A stretch of 64,000 nt of DNA from Enoplosus armatus (GCF_043641665.1 NC_092198.1:6322501-6386500); one strand, 5' to 3'; shown: positions 28,505 through 41,042, numbered from the stretch's first letter. Made by a program: numbers and translations. Notes: generated from the letters alone by a model not told the origin.

Positions 28505-28915
28505 AATGTTGGACTACTGGTCAGGTAGTCCACATCAGGCTGAAATAGCTCAACCACTAATGGATGGGTTACCATTACATTTGGTACAGATATCCACGAT
28601 GGGCATAGGATGAATCCTAATGACTTTGGTGATCCCCTAAAACTTTTCATAAACTTTGGTTTATGACTAAATACTAAATTACGGATCAATGACATTCCCA
28701 TAAGCCTCAACTGTATGTTGTGTTTAGCAAACATTAGCCTGCTAACATGCTCAAGTAAGATGGTGAACATGGTAAATATTATATCTGTTTAACATCAGTA
28801 TGTTAACATTGTCATTGTGAGCATGTTAGCATGCTGACCTTAGCATTTAGCTGAAAACCCTGCTGTGTCTAAGTACAGCTTCACAGAACTGCTAGAATGG
28901 CTGTAGACTCTGGAT
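28505..28915 (+). repeat. Dispersed repeat family A, copy 4
   Basis: The best-preserved copy: GACTTTGGTGATCCCCTAAA, TTAGCAAACATTAGCCTGCT, AAGATGGTGAACATGGTAAA, GTGAGCATGTTAGCATGCTG, then GCTAGAATGGCTGTAGACTC at the end. Confidence 0.8.
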
Positions 28916-29210
28916 TTACGTTTCTGATGCCGGTGGAGATTATGGAGAGTGAAGGAACATTAAGGAAGTTGAAAAAAGACTCTCAGTGGTCTCCTCGTGT
29001 GTGTTACTGAACGGGAGAAGACCCAGTGTCGCTCTGTATCACAGAATAAATGAAAAAGTTACTGTGGTGAATATGATTAAATTGCCTATCAGTCTCTTCT
29101 CTCCTCTTTCTTCGCCTCCTTATTTAAAAGCTAAAAGCTCTTTCATTCAATCCAAAATTCAACCGTCTTTCTCCAACCCGAAAAACGTTTTCCTATCATC
29201 TCTACCCTCC

Positions 29211-29420
29211 TTGAACCCGTGCGTGACACTGGATGACCAGCTGTGCTTCGCTGCCAACATCGCTGCGACAACCCTCTCCTGCAGAATTATGTTCCACAAC
29301 ATCAGCAGGATGCGTCCGTTCCTCACCCAGGATGCAGCACAGGTTCTGGTTCAGTCCCTTGTTATTTCACGTCTAGACTGCTGCAACTCGCTTCTGGCTG
29401 GTCTGCACCTTGGCCGATTA
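29211..29420 (+). pseudogene. LINE reverse-transcriptase relic (CR1/L2/jockey-like)
   Basis: Translates to VTLDDQLCFAANIAATT, RMRPFLTQDAAQVLVQSLV and ISRLDCCNSLLAGL. These blocks are characteristic of the C-terminal part of reverse transcriptases in fish CR1/L2-type LINEs. The frame stays open for about 70 codons, but the element has neither the upstream RT/endonuclease nor its own 3' end. It stops in a 16-base A-tract (29,420-29,435). Confidence 0.75.
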
Positions 29421-29435
29421 AAAAAAAAAAAAAAA

Positions 29436-32050
29436 GCCCCTTTCTCAATCTCTTATTGTTCTTAAATGTAGCCCTTGAAGCATTATTATTGTTCCGTCAA
29501 CTATAAATTCAACTTCAGTCAAGTGTTGGATACAGCAGGTTCTGATGTTTTTGAGTTTCACTGCTCTACAGTCCTACAACACTTTAATCACAGGGAAACG
29601 TTCATAAATGTAGCCATCAAAGAACATTTCCCTCTCAACTTCGGAGATAGATCAAAGTGTTCATCTGTCAAAAAATTAATCAGATATGAAGAACATCTTT
29701 CAACAAAATCAGCCTGCCTCTCTCAATATCCTCTTCAAAATGAGCTTCCAAAACTACTCCTGCTGCCAGGCTGAATCATTTTTGCCCCCAGGGATTTTTA
29801 TAGGAGAGTTAACATGTACACAACAAGAACTTGCACAGCTCATTATGTGCTGATAAGCATATAATGAATTTGAGACGATTACGCTGTGCAAATTATTCAG
29901 TCAGTGATTGCTGCAGTAGGGGGAGGCCTGCACAGAACTTATTTATTTATATTTACATGAATGAAATTTGGCAGACATTCCTATTTAGAGCAACTTGAAG
30001 TACCTCTCACTATTCATGCTTCAGGGACCCAGTTGAAAAAACATTACTAACTTTCAACCATTTTCCAAACCCTACAATAGTCTTAAAAATGCCTCCTGTC
30101 TGTTTTGATTAATTTCACAATAAAGTGTGGAAACTATGTATTGATTTCTTATTTACATTATCATTACGTGGTCATGCTGTTGCAAAAATTCTTCTTAGGT
30201 TCGTTGGTTGACAGACAGCAACATTAGTACTGCAGACGAAGACCAAATTCACGTTTCTCATTCATTTTTGTCCCTTTAGTATTTCAGCGACGTCTGACCC
30301 TCAAGTATGAGATGCCTGAGTGTCCTTTAATGCACCAGCAACTTTGCTTAAGAGGTTGAAGCTGCAAAATAGGTGCAACCCTTCAATATAAAAAAAGTGG
30401 CCAACACACTACACACACATAATTTGGTTGTGCATGACCGGCACTAAAGCTTTACCTTGACTATTATGCTGCTTCCCTCTCTCAGTGCCAGAGAGCGCAC
30501 AGTCTTCTTTACACTAATCGCACACTGACACTTGAGCATGGCAGACGCTTGCAGACACAGGAGGACAGTTTCCTACAGACCCCATAGAGCGGAAAAAATA
30601 TATATTGAGGCCACGTTTTACTACATTGAGCGAAGAAAATGCTATTGTGTGCGTATAAGATACAGTTGGTTCCCACGTTTGGTTACTCAACACTGATAAA
30701 CAAGGCTGGTCTGCTGAGCTGGCTCTCTGTATTTACACTTATTTCAAGCGCACAAATGAATGAAATGTATCAGTCCAATTTGTAATACTAGTATGAGTTC
30801 TGAGGACTATGATTTGATCTGCCTGACTTAGAAGTGTGTCACAGAGAGCACCTGAAATCACCGGTATCTTCATATAAAATCAATCAAATTTCAACGGGGT
30901 TGTAATACATTTTTAACAAGCATTTTACACGCGATCAAACAATCAAACAAAGTTCAAGTTCAAAGGGTTTGGTGCGCAACACCTCCTTCTACTTTTTCTC
31001 ATCTTTTCTGTGTCCCAGTGAATCAGACATATCATAAAACATCCTAAAAGACCACACACAGTGTTTTTGCCCTCTGTGGCGATGTCATGGCGAGGCAGAC
31101 TGGTTGCCATGGCTATTCCTAGTGGCTGGCCCTTTGATGTGTCACAGCAGCTTTTCCCGCCCATGTTGTACCACACCGCCCACTTCGGTCAACCAATCAG
31201 ATCTGACAATCGTCCTTTTAATGTTTCATCTAGCCGTGGCACCCCGCTGGGAATCAAGTCATTAATGTGGGACCGATGCAAGCTTTTCAATCACTTCTAT
31301 GCAAATTATGTTTGGTTGAGCAAATTGGAAGATACAGTCTGGGAGAATGTCTTCATGGCAAGTTATCTCTCAAAGGAAAAAAATCACATCAAGAGCTTTG
31401 TGCAATTAGTCAAGCACGTCTGATCATTATCATACCTACATGAAATTGTCATTGTAGTTTATCCGAGACAAAAATCAGAAAGGTAGACCTTGTTTAGCCT
31501 TGGTTCTACCCTTGACGGCTGGATTGTGAGTGGAACTGGCTGCCAAAGTGCACCATGGGGGGATGGGAGGCAGAAAGAGCTTTTATAACATGAAGTACAA
31601 TGTAGATGAATGAATGGCTGAGTGGATGGTAACCATGACAGGAGGGGGTTATTGGTTGTCAAAGGAAATATATATACATTTGGATCCAGAAATATCAGCA
31701 TCAGTAATGCTATTGGCAATCTAACATCACCATCACCATGTTTTCAGGGTAAAGTTCATACACAGTAGGAGGTGTTGAAAAGTTGCTATTTTTCAGAGGA
31801 AGTGTTGCTGAAGATGTTCGTTTCCTAATGATTTAATGGTAGCAGATTAGAGCAGCCACCAGTGTGTGTTTTGTGCTTTTGTTTGCATGACATGTCTTGG
31901 TTGCTGCTTTTGTGCATCAAAGATAGGCAATTTGTCAGTAATGTCCGTATCACTTAAGAGACCACAATGCAGCCATAGAGATAAAATGAGAAACAAACAA
32001 ACAGTGGACCAAAACCAAAGAAAATGCTCAGAGGGACCGCCTTACCACCA
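29436..32050. other. Intergenic, with a promoter- or enhancer-like cluster
   Basis: No gene supported. Unique-looking sequence at about 31,060-31,420 carries an RFX X-box-like GTTGCCATGGCTA (31,103-31,115), a CCAAT box in CAACCAATCAG (about 31,190-31,200) and a perfect POU octamer ATGCAAAT (31,299-31,306). Confidence 0.45.
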
Positions 32051-32204
32051 ACAGTCCCCATATGATGAATACTACTGACTTTGGTGATCTCCTGACTTTT
32101 CCTCCAGAACCAACAACAGGTTGACATTTTTGGTTCTGAATGAAGTGTCTCAACAACTATTGGACAAAAATTTGATAGACCTCCATGTTGCCCTCATGAT
32201 GGAT

Positions 32205-32345
32205 TATGGATAATAATAAATAATAACAATAACTTGTATTTTTATAGCGCCTTTCAGGGGACCCAATATACGAGGCAGACAAAACAAATAACACGAGAAC
32301 ATGGATGATAGCAGCTGTGTTTGCCGGGGGTTGGAGGGTTATTTA
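32205..32345 (+). repeat. GTATTTTTATAGCGCCTTTC-type repeat
   Basis: AACTTGTATTTTTATAGCGC followed by CTTTCAGGGGACCC is a dispersed sequence seen in many fish genomes. Here it sits inside a family-A copy, next to AATAATAA tandems. Confidence 0.55.
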
Positions 32346-32463
32346 AGTCTAGGGCCAGGTCAAAAGTTACATTACGCCATATACCTGCAAAACTAATGAC
32401 ATTCCCATTAGCCGCAGCTGTACTCTGTGTGTAGTGCTAATTAGCAAATGTTAGCATGCTAAC

Positions 32464-33524
32464 CAGTGGCGGCTGATGATTACGTACCTGGTGGGGCTAC
32501 AGGCACTGACAACCTTTTTTCACAAAAATATTGTCTTGACTTGGTTGTCATATTCTGCCTTTCTGCTTAATGGCTCTGCTTCTGGGATAGTTACAGCAAT
32601 GCATAAGCCATAGTGCATATCAAAAATGCCAACAGCCTACAGGCTACCATGCCATCTTGCAATTAACCACATGCTCGCCATCTGCTGGACTGGACCACTG
32701 GAGCTGGCGACTGCTAATATATTGTGGTAATGCACAGTTATGTCCTGCAAGGCTACTGTACTACAGCCAGATGTAAACAGGAAGAAGTGGAATAGAGTTG
32801 GAGCTCAAAGTACCACAATGTGCCCCCCTTGTATTGATAACACAAATATTAGACCTAATTTAACACTTTATTTCTTAAATATGTGCTTATTCTTACACTT
32901 ATGTGTGTTTATTCAGAATTCAGAATTAACAGTGGGGGCGCCTGTACACTTAAATGAACTGAAACAGACAGATTGTGATAACCAATCAGATTTCAAGTTG
33001 GCGACATCAGGGCCAGCTAGCAGGTATCACGTTGAACGTGACACGTTCACGTTCTCTGATTGGATACGCACTAGTGAGAGGCAGCGCTATTAGAGTGCAG
33101 TTAACCAAATGGAAGCTGGTGTCCCGTTAGCGACTCGAACGAGCTAAAACTACTTAATTCGCGTTAATTTCGCTGTTTTTTTTCAACCCACAATGGCTGA
33201 AGGAGGAGAAGAAAACTGCTTTGCGGGTGCGACAATGTGCTGTTTAGTGGACTTAAAACTTTGTAGACTGATTGCCTTTTATTTTTAAGTTGTGACAGTA
33301 TCCAAGCGAACATATAACTTTTACTTTACTACTCTTAATTGTTAATACGGGTGTATTGATTTTAAATGCTCCGGAAATAAAGTAGTTGTACTCGACTATG
33401 TTTGTTTCTGTATAAATGTATGGTTTCGAGAGCCATGGCGTCATAATGATGGTATTAAGAGGTGCATTCATTCAGTGTAGGACATCACTGAAGGCCTAGT
33501 TGTGAAATGCACGGCTCGCCACTG
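32464..33524 (+). mobile_element. Non-autonomous hAT-like DNA transposon, nested
   Basis: A 1,061-bp insertion bounded by CAGTGGCG at the left and its exact inverse CGCCACTG at the right. CAGTG-type ends are typical of hAT elements. No matching 8-bp target duplication is visible: the flanks are ATGCTAAC and AAATATAG. No transposase is found. The longest frame (32,740-33,093, 117 codons) has no recognisable motif. A short ATG frame at 33,193 (MAEGGEENCF...) follows GC-containing promoter-like sequence and could be the stub of a lost gene. Confidence 0.65.
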
Positions 33525-33605
33525 AAATATAGTAAACATTATGCCTAGCTCAAAGCAGTCTTGTGTCTAAGAACAGCCTCACAGAGCTGCTAGATTGGCT
33601 GTTAA

Positions 33606-34890
33606 TATTGTTTTTCACAAGTATTGTTAATATTTGCTGTCCTCAAGAGCAAACATCAGGACTGAAATATGGCTCTTTAATAGCAAATCATTGCTGTATG
33701 ATGTTTCTAAATTACTTTTCATTTATTACATTTATCATCGAAGTTCCACATATCTTGTTGCCATCGTAGGTTTGAAAATCTCAGTCCTCAAACACACTGT
33801 AGAAAACCCCAATGGTGTACATAAAGTATCTAAATCACAGCCACGAGAATCACTTTGAAGAGAAGCCCAACTATTCCTATTTGTTATCAAAGAACAGCGA
33901 TAGAAATGTTTACCAGGCTTCCATTGTTAGCTTTCCCCACAGTGATGTATCAGTGTGTGCAAGTAAGGCTTTTGCAGCAATCTGGTGTGGGTCAACAAGC
34001 CTTGCAGCACCCTCCGATAGACTGGATGAGGTGAAAAGAAGAGAAGTCCCCAAAGTGCCCCCTTTGATTTCATACACAAATAAGCTTATTTTAGAACCGT
34101 GGCCTGGAGGGACGAGTGCTGAAGTGTTGTTTAGCAGGAATTGTGAACATGTTGCGTGAATGTTAAGTGGGTTATAATCAGTATGAAGAGAAAATATGGT
34201 GTCTTTTAATTTTGACAGCATACCAGACCTAAAATACATGGTGCATATATGGTATGAGATTTAAAATGACTTTGGCCCGGAAACACTGTATTAGCAATGA
34301 TGCATTCATCAAACAGCAGCTAGGCTTTGCCTTTCCTGAATGGTAAACAACTAATTAAACACTAACAAAAGAATTACAGTGCCGAGCAGTGTTATTAACT
34401 TTACACACGCTAACTAACAAACCAAGCATCATCATCAACACCACCACCACCACCACCGCATCCAGCTGGAATGGGAGCAATTCATGTCCCCTCCCGGTCG
34501 CAGTGATTGTGCTGTCACTGCAACAGCTGTAAATTAACACTTCTCTCTTCCTCATCCAGCCTCACAGCAGTTAGCCACCGGCACAGCGCTGTAATAAACC
34601 TTCTCAGGCACCCAGGGATCTAAAGCGATTGGACTGATATTGCAAGCTGTGCCCTCATGACAGTGTGGGTATCGTTCCTTCCTTGCTAATCTGCCCTCTC
34701 TTAAAGGTATATTTGTACTGTACTGGATGTGTTGCATGTGAACAAACCTTAGATTTTTAGAAAGGTTTGTGTAGTGCCTTCACATGTGCAAATAGTAGCT
34801 GCTGGAGGCGATGCCATCACAGTTTAATCTCACCTATGATATAAATACACTATCTCTGCTGCCGTTAAACTTTCAGTGACACTTTGACGG
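33606..34890. other. Intergenic, no gene seen
   Basis: Unique AT-rich sequence with a (CAC)n run at 34,438-34,457. Nothing else is supportable. Confidence 0.55.
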
Positions 34891-34891
34891 C

Positions 34892-35459
34892 ATAGTTCGA
34901 CATTTCATTTTCTTGCTGAGGAGAAGATTGATACCACTCACCGTAGAGCTAGAATGCAATTAGCTTAGCATAATTACAGGAAGCAGAGGGGACAGCTGGA
35001 CTGCCTAAAGTTAAAAACATGTGCCTGCCCATTTTAAAATTTTACAAATAACACTTTAAATGTCTTTTGTTTAATCTGTCCACAAACCGTATGTAACGAT
35101 AAGGCATGGTTTTGTTATGGGGAAGTTACATCCTGGAACTACAGTATGTTTTTATCTCGGCACAGCGACTTCCTGGAGTCTGGATGCCTGGCAACCAGTG
35201 GAGACTTCGGTTTGTGTACTGATTAAACAAAGAAGATATAACATGTTAATTAGTGAGCTTTAAAGATAGGCAGATTGTTTGAACTTTGGACAGAGCCAGG
35301 ATAACTGCTTCACCCCTTTTCCAGTCTTTATACTAAGATAAGCTAATTGCCTGCTGGCTGTAGCTTCATATTTTGTGCACTGGCATGAGTGTGTTATATC
35401 TTTTCAGCAACAAAGCAAATACACATATTTCCCAATATATCAAACTATTGCTTTAAGAA
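34892..35459. mobile_element. Foldback element, family B, copy 2 (complete)
   Basis: Left arm: TTCGACATTTCATTTTCTTG, GAGAAGATTGATACCACTCA and GCAATTAGCTTAGCATAA. The right arm is its imperfect inverse: ATACTAAGATAAGCTAATTG, GCTGGCTGTAGCTTCATATT, then CAACAAAGCAAATACACATA and TCAAACTATTGCTTTAA. About 570 bp, palindromic at the ends, no coding region. Confidence 0.7.
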
Positions 35460-36169
35460 CTGGGCCAAAGATTGTGTTTTTGTACTACCTTCATTTATCT
35501 GTCTCTGAGAGTCTCTTAAAGCGTTACATTTAAATGCATTACATCTTTCTTTTTTCAGGATGATGAGGGTTATTTTAAAATGAAGAAACGTTTGATGTGA
35601 ACAGCTGTGGATTATATTATATTATTATAAATGTAGGTGTGCCTAGAAAAATCCAATAACAAAATGCATTTGTTAGAATTCTGAAGGTGTCAAATATGAC
35701 AGCTCATTACAAAGCAGTAATCCCATTAAGGGGTTTTTGATGGAACTGACAGAAACTACTGGCTTCAAAAGCACCATAATCAATAAATAACACAGGTAAA
35801 AAATGACAAACCATCATTCAAAGTAACGTTTACTCAAGTCCAACTATGTCACTAACCTTTCAGGCTTCACAGGTACTTAGTGCAGCAGTAATAGTGAACT
35901 CTTTATAACTTCAGGATAGCGGGACACAAAAAAACTTGATGCACACATGTTGCTTGGATCGCCACAGCAACACAAAAGGAGGGGTTTCAATTAAGAATGA
36001 TGACTTATTTTGCTCAGAAGGAACAGTTTGGTGTTTCCAGAGCTATTGATTGGTGGATCGACAGCAAGATACACCAAATGGTTCATGGGTAAGCTTTACT
36101 CAAACAGTAAGCAGAATGCTGGCATTCTAGAGGAACTGAAGGGTTATTGGGAGAAGATGTTTAAAAGTT

Positions 36170-36596
36170 GGTAGAAATAAGCTGAAACCTGTATTCATTA
36201 ATTTTCTTGACCACATGGGGGCAGTGCAACAAGCTGTAATCACAACATCTGCATATCACGTCACCTTATGGCATTAATCAAGTGAACATGTTAGCAAACA
36301 GTTGCCTATTTACACATGCGGGAGGCATTGACGCAGTGTTAGTATTCATTTGGAGTCGTGTTTCCGGTGTTTCTTTGAGCTCTGTTTTGGTCTCCACCAA
36401 CTCCTGAGTGAAATATCTGTCTCTTTAGCTACTAAATGCTCCACTATGTTCACCAGCTAGTCGCTAACTGTGTCCGTCTGTTGTTGGTTGGCATGTTGCG
36501 TGGTGTGGGTCAGAAAACAGCTGCCTGCGGCCCAAAGCAACACAGATGGTCATTTGACCCATTGTTAATATAACATTTTTGATTAGAGCAGCTTTG
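36170..36596 (-). mobile_element. MITE family C, copy 1
   Basis: Read on the minus strand it starts TTCAAAGCTGCTCTAATC and ends through GTTTGCTAACATG and ACTGCCCCCATGTGG. This is the same order as the copy at 40.5-41.0 kb. Also contains CTCAGGAGTTGGTGGAGACC, shared with the copy at 52.6 kb. Non-coding. Confidence 0.65.
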
Positions 36597-38208
36597 AATA
36601 TAAGATTGTTCCACATCTTCATGTGGGAGCTGATTAATCTCACACTGTTTGTATTTAGAGGACTTCTGAGTCGCCTGCTCTGTATCCTCTGAAAGGTTCT
36701 GCAGTGCACAAATTGCTAGCGAATGGGCAAGGGTGCAGCTAGTATAAATTGTGCAGTGGCACAATGGTAATCTGATTATCCAATGTGGCATACAGTACGA
36801 CAAGTGTTGCATAGTGGTACCAGTGGGGACTGAGCCTTTAACCCTGTCACTGTTGGTGGTTCACGGCTCTATTCCTTCACATTGGTTTGTATTGCAGAAA
36901 AGCTTTTGTCCAGCCAAAACACACACCTAGTAAATTTATACCAAGTGACTCATTAGCTAGATTCTGAACTCCTCGACACTGCATGGATATGTACAAAGAA
37001 CAATTGTACATTCTGCATACGGGCACAAAGCCATCAGTTCTTGTGGTGTGAGAAAAAGTCTAATTGGCCTCACACAGGGTCTGACTGCGAATAGCAAGAA
37101 GATTAAAAAGAAAAGCGGAGGAAAGTGTAGAGCGCTGGAGGCTCTTCATCACCCCCTACCTCGCTCTCCTATCTCCATTCACCCTTCCACTTTTCCAGCC
37201 ATCCGCCCACACAACTTCAAGGAGTCACCGTTCCCTGGCAACCCTGGGGCAGGAGGTGTGTCGGTGTTGGAGGGGACAAAGGTGGGGGATGCATCTGTGT
37301 TAAGAAGGGGAGGGGAGGACCAGGGGCCTTGTCGAAGGCCTCTGAAGATGAATTAAAGCTCTGATTGGGCTTTTTAAGGGCGTCATGGTAACCGTCCTGT
37401 GAAATATCGTGTTTCAAGGTAAGGCTAGGTCAGGAGGAAAAGTGTCGAGAACATGGAAGGATATTGAATCTAGTCTAGTCTCATCATGAAACCACAGTTA
37501 AGTAATACCAGTAGTTCAGTGAAAAGAGAAAGAAAGAGGATTCCTTCTTATGCACAGCTCTCCCGCTGTCTTCAATTTAGCTGACTGAAACGTAAATTGG
37601 CTCTTTGGCAATCAACATCAGTCGGCTTGCTACTCAAACAGTTAGGAGGTCTAGGAGGAGGTTGCACAAAGGTACAGAACTGACAGCATTGAAATGCAGC
37701 AAAGAGCTGAAAAGGAATGAAACAGATGAAAGATGAACAGAAACGGGATTGAACAAGATAACAAGTGATTATGATGAGAAAGAGCTTACAGGCAGACATA
37801 AATGACTCTTGTGCCGGAGAAATGAGTCTGTCGCTGAAGGACCAAAAATTGCTCTTATTGCTGATAGACGTGTGTGTGTGTGTGTGTGTGTGTGTGATTT
37901 AAGGCCATTCACGTTTCAGCCCGTTGAGTGCTAGTTTGATCTTATCCCCCAAAGCCTCTATTCCTGAAGGAGCCCAGATGTGGGCCCAGCACATTATGGC
38001 AACGGTGTTACCGTGTCAAGGCTATTTTTAGGTATCCACCTCAACTGCCTGCCTAATTAACATCTTCTTGTGACATCGTGAGAGAAAATAAAGCGTGTGA
38101 TTGGCTTAGGGCATCTGGAGTGTCTTAACAGAGCTTTTGAGCTGCTCAAGTAATGGGCAGCGGGGACTGATTGTATCCTGATTTAACATCCTTGCTTTAG
38201 AGTGTGTG

Positions 38209-38239
<31 letters not shown>

Positions 38240-40532
38240 AGATTAAGAGAGACTAGAAAGGTTTCCTGTTCAAATACCCCCAAATAACTGTGAACCTAGA
38301 TATGGAAAGTAAATAAGAAACACTACTCCATCTACCAGCAATGTTGCTAAGAGGCCACCAGCAGAAAAGCGGCTGTATTCAGGATTTGCCTGGTCTGATT
38401 ATGTAGCTGTATGTGATTCAGTATGCAAGACAAAAAAGGAGAAACTGGAGAAAAATGCCAAAGGTCAGATTGACGGCAAAGGGAAATATCACAAGGTCAG
38501 AGAAAATGATGATGATGAAGAACAAAAATGAAAGAATAATTCAGAAAGAGGTTTAGTGAGTGTGGACAGAGGGAACATCTCTTGGTGAAGTGGGTGAGTG
38601 AATGCACTCTGGAAGTAGAAAAGGCTGTCCTGGCATCAGAAACTGGGCTGTAAATAATGACTAGTACTAATGACAGACTAAACATTCAGACATGTGACTA
38701 ATATATGCCCTTTTTGTGTTCTCCAGGCATCAAAATAAATTTGGAACACAAAGGCAATTAAAAAGGCATAATGCATTGAAAACAAGATAACCGAATACCT
38801 GAACCGAATAAGGTTCAGTCAAAGGTAGTGGAGAACATGATTTTTTTTAACTTGGATCATGGTTAGTGCCAGGGCATGTCTCCCCCTCTGGGAGTTAGTT
38901 CCATCTCTGTGGTGCATAGTTACTAACTGCTTCTTCATGCTGAGTTTGGACTCTGGGAACAGTGGTAAACAGTCATCATCTCAGCAAGTAGCAGAAGTGG
39001 AAGCAGCACAGGACATCTGAACCTGGCATTAGGTTCAATAGAGCAGGTCATGTTACCTGTTCAACACAGATTTGTATGACTGATCCCTGTTTCCTCGGCA
39101 ATGGAGAAAGAGCTAATCAGGTTAGACACGGTTCAGGATACAAGTATCTAGCTATCTATTTACGTGCAAACCACTGGCAGGACAGAGTTTGCACCAATCA
39201 GAGGTCAGCAGAGCAGCCTGATGTCAGCTTCCCGTTCCTTGCTGAGGACCTGTGGGACATCGTGTGATCTTGAGGGGCCCTCTTGAAAGCCTTAGGGGAA
39301 ATTACACATACGATGTGATGTATTCATAAGGGTATCTCTAGTAATGGAGGGAAAGGGACACTGCAGGCTTTTGAGGAGATTCCTCCAGAATCCCATTAAT
39401 ATGATTTCAGGCTACATTAGAGGAAAGTACAGTGTGCAGAGTAAGAGACAATTTCCAGTCTGATTATGACAAAAATGACAGTAATCACACTCTTTATGCT
39501 ACTTTGTCGCCTTGTCAATGCCCCTTATGCAATTTAAGAGTATGGACCAGGTAGTTGGTCTATCTATGTGATATTTTAGATATGATTGCCCTGGTTTTAG
39601 CCAAAATGGTTCCAGTGTTCCAGTATTTAAAAATGTCACTGCAACATAATTAAAGGTCAAACTTTAAATCTTTGAAAGGCTATCTTCTACCAAACTCTGA
39701 CAGATTAAAAGCCTTGCTAGCTCTACACATACCTAATGGTGATTGTTCAATTAAAGGTCAAAATTGTAAAGTCAAATGTGATACCTTAGATACCACTGTT
39801 CCAATTCTGATGAAGCCTGACAGGGTGACACACTCTGGCAAAGTTTGAAAGACCATAGCTACTTTATATTTGGTTCAATTGAGATGAAACCTGGAGGGGT
39901 GGTGTTGGTTATTGGTCTATAGGGTGTCTATGTCATTTGTGGGGAAGTTTTATTATTTATTTTTTACTTGCGTGTGTACAACAGAAGGCAGCATTTAGCT
40001 TCACTCTTGGTGGGAAATTAATAATCACAGTCAGCTATGACCTGTAATATGCTTATCTGTTCAGCAAAGGATGTCCCCCTCCACCAGCAGCTTATTTGAA
40101 GTCTTTGAACTAAAGGAACAATGTGGAGGACCTCTCCTGTCATGTAACTAGTAATCCCGCATTAGTCAGATAATTAGTCAGTTTCTGTGACAAAGACAAT
40201 TGATGATAGTGTAGTGCAGCAAAGTGGTACAAACACTCGAAATGATCATCATCTACTTTGTTCTCACTGTGGCAGGGCTGCTGAGTGAAGCCACGTCCGA
40301 AACCACTAATGGTTGCTTATCTATTTCTGACAATACTTACATACAATAATACAAAACAACTGCTGATTTCACATAGAGGTTTTGTAGAGACTGATTGCCT
40401 GGTATCTTTGGATCTGGCCTACAGGCACTGAGCACGGGGACAGAAATCCTCATTGCCTTGTATCTATATTGACAGTAACAAAAATGCTGATGTACATATT
40501 CAGACTCTACAAAATACCAAATGTACTCCTCT
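36597..40532. other. Intergenic with two GT microsatellites
   Basis: (GT)n runs at 37,870-37,896 and 38,213-38,239. The stretch 39,640-39,960 contains a diverged repeated block (AATTAAAGGTCAAA twice). No gene is supported; the 102-codon frame at 37,048 has no recognisable domain. Confidence 0.55.
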
Positions 40533-41042
40533 TTAAAGCTGCTCTGATCGATATTTTCATGTTAAGAATGGAAAAAAAGATGTATAATGTGAACAAGGTT
40601 GCTCATAGTGCCAAATCTACAGAGGATTATCACCCAACTCTGAGCTTCCCTTCAGCTCTACAAAGCATTTTAGCAGTTTGGTTTGGTTCAGCCTCACTGC
40701 TTTCAGCAGCTGTTTTCAGCAAAAAAGCTCTGATAAACCCACTGTACGCTACCTGCCTAGCAGTGGTGTACTGGCCATCTGTGTGCCTGTCATCATGAGA
40801 GCATGCTGCGTGGGACTGGGCTCACTGGCCAATCACAACCAGTTAAACTTGTGCCTCCGGCCGCTCCGCTGTAGTAGGTGGCCAGAAACACAACTCAAAA
40901 AGAATGGATGGATGTGTAAATAAGCAACTGTTTGCTAACATGTGCGCAACATAACATAAAAGGTGACAATATATCAATGTTGTCTTTAAAACTTGTTTCT
41001 GCTGCCCCCAAGTGGCCAAAACATTCGTTAATGCAGCTTTAA
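40533..41042 (+). mobile_element. MITE family C, copy 2 (complete)
   Basis: A 510-bp element with terminal inverted repeats TTAAAGCTGC and GCAGCTTTAA. The interior has GCAACTGTTTGCTAACATGT and CTGCCCCCAAGTGGCC, shared with copy 1. TTAA at each outer edge may be the target duplication or part of the repeat. No transposase. Confidence 0.7.

Larger units (their letters stand above)
32060..33605 (+). repeat. Dispersed repeat family A, copy 5, split by later insertions
   Basis: The left part (GACTTTGGTGATCTCCTGAC, GTCTCAACAACTATTGGAC) runs to about 32,205. A GTATTTTTATAGCGCCTTTC-type repeat intrudes to about 32,345. The family resumes with AAAACTAATGACATTCCCAT to TTAGCATGCTAAC (32,463), and after the 1,061-bp insertion it continues with AGTAAACATTATGCC to GCTGCTAGATTGGCTGT. 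Confidence 0.7.

Noticed and set aside
28986..29210. Upstream part of the 159-codon frame containing the LINE relic
   Set aside because: The first 75 or so codons do not resemble reverse transcriptase and lie partly next to a family-A repeat. Only the 29,211-29,420 portion is supported.
36464..36812. Overlapping minus-strand open frames of 81 and 100 codons
   Set aside because: They lie in and beside a MITE copy; no protein similarity.
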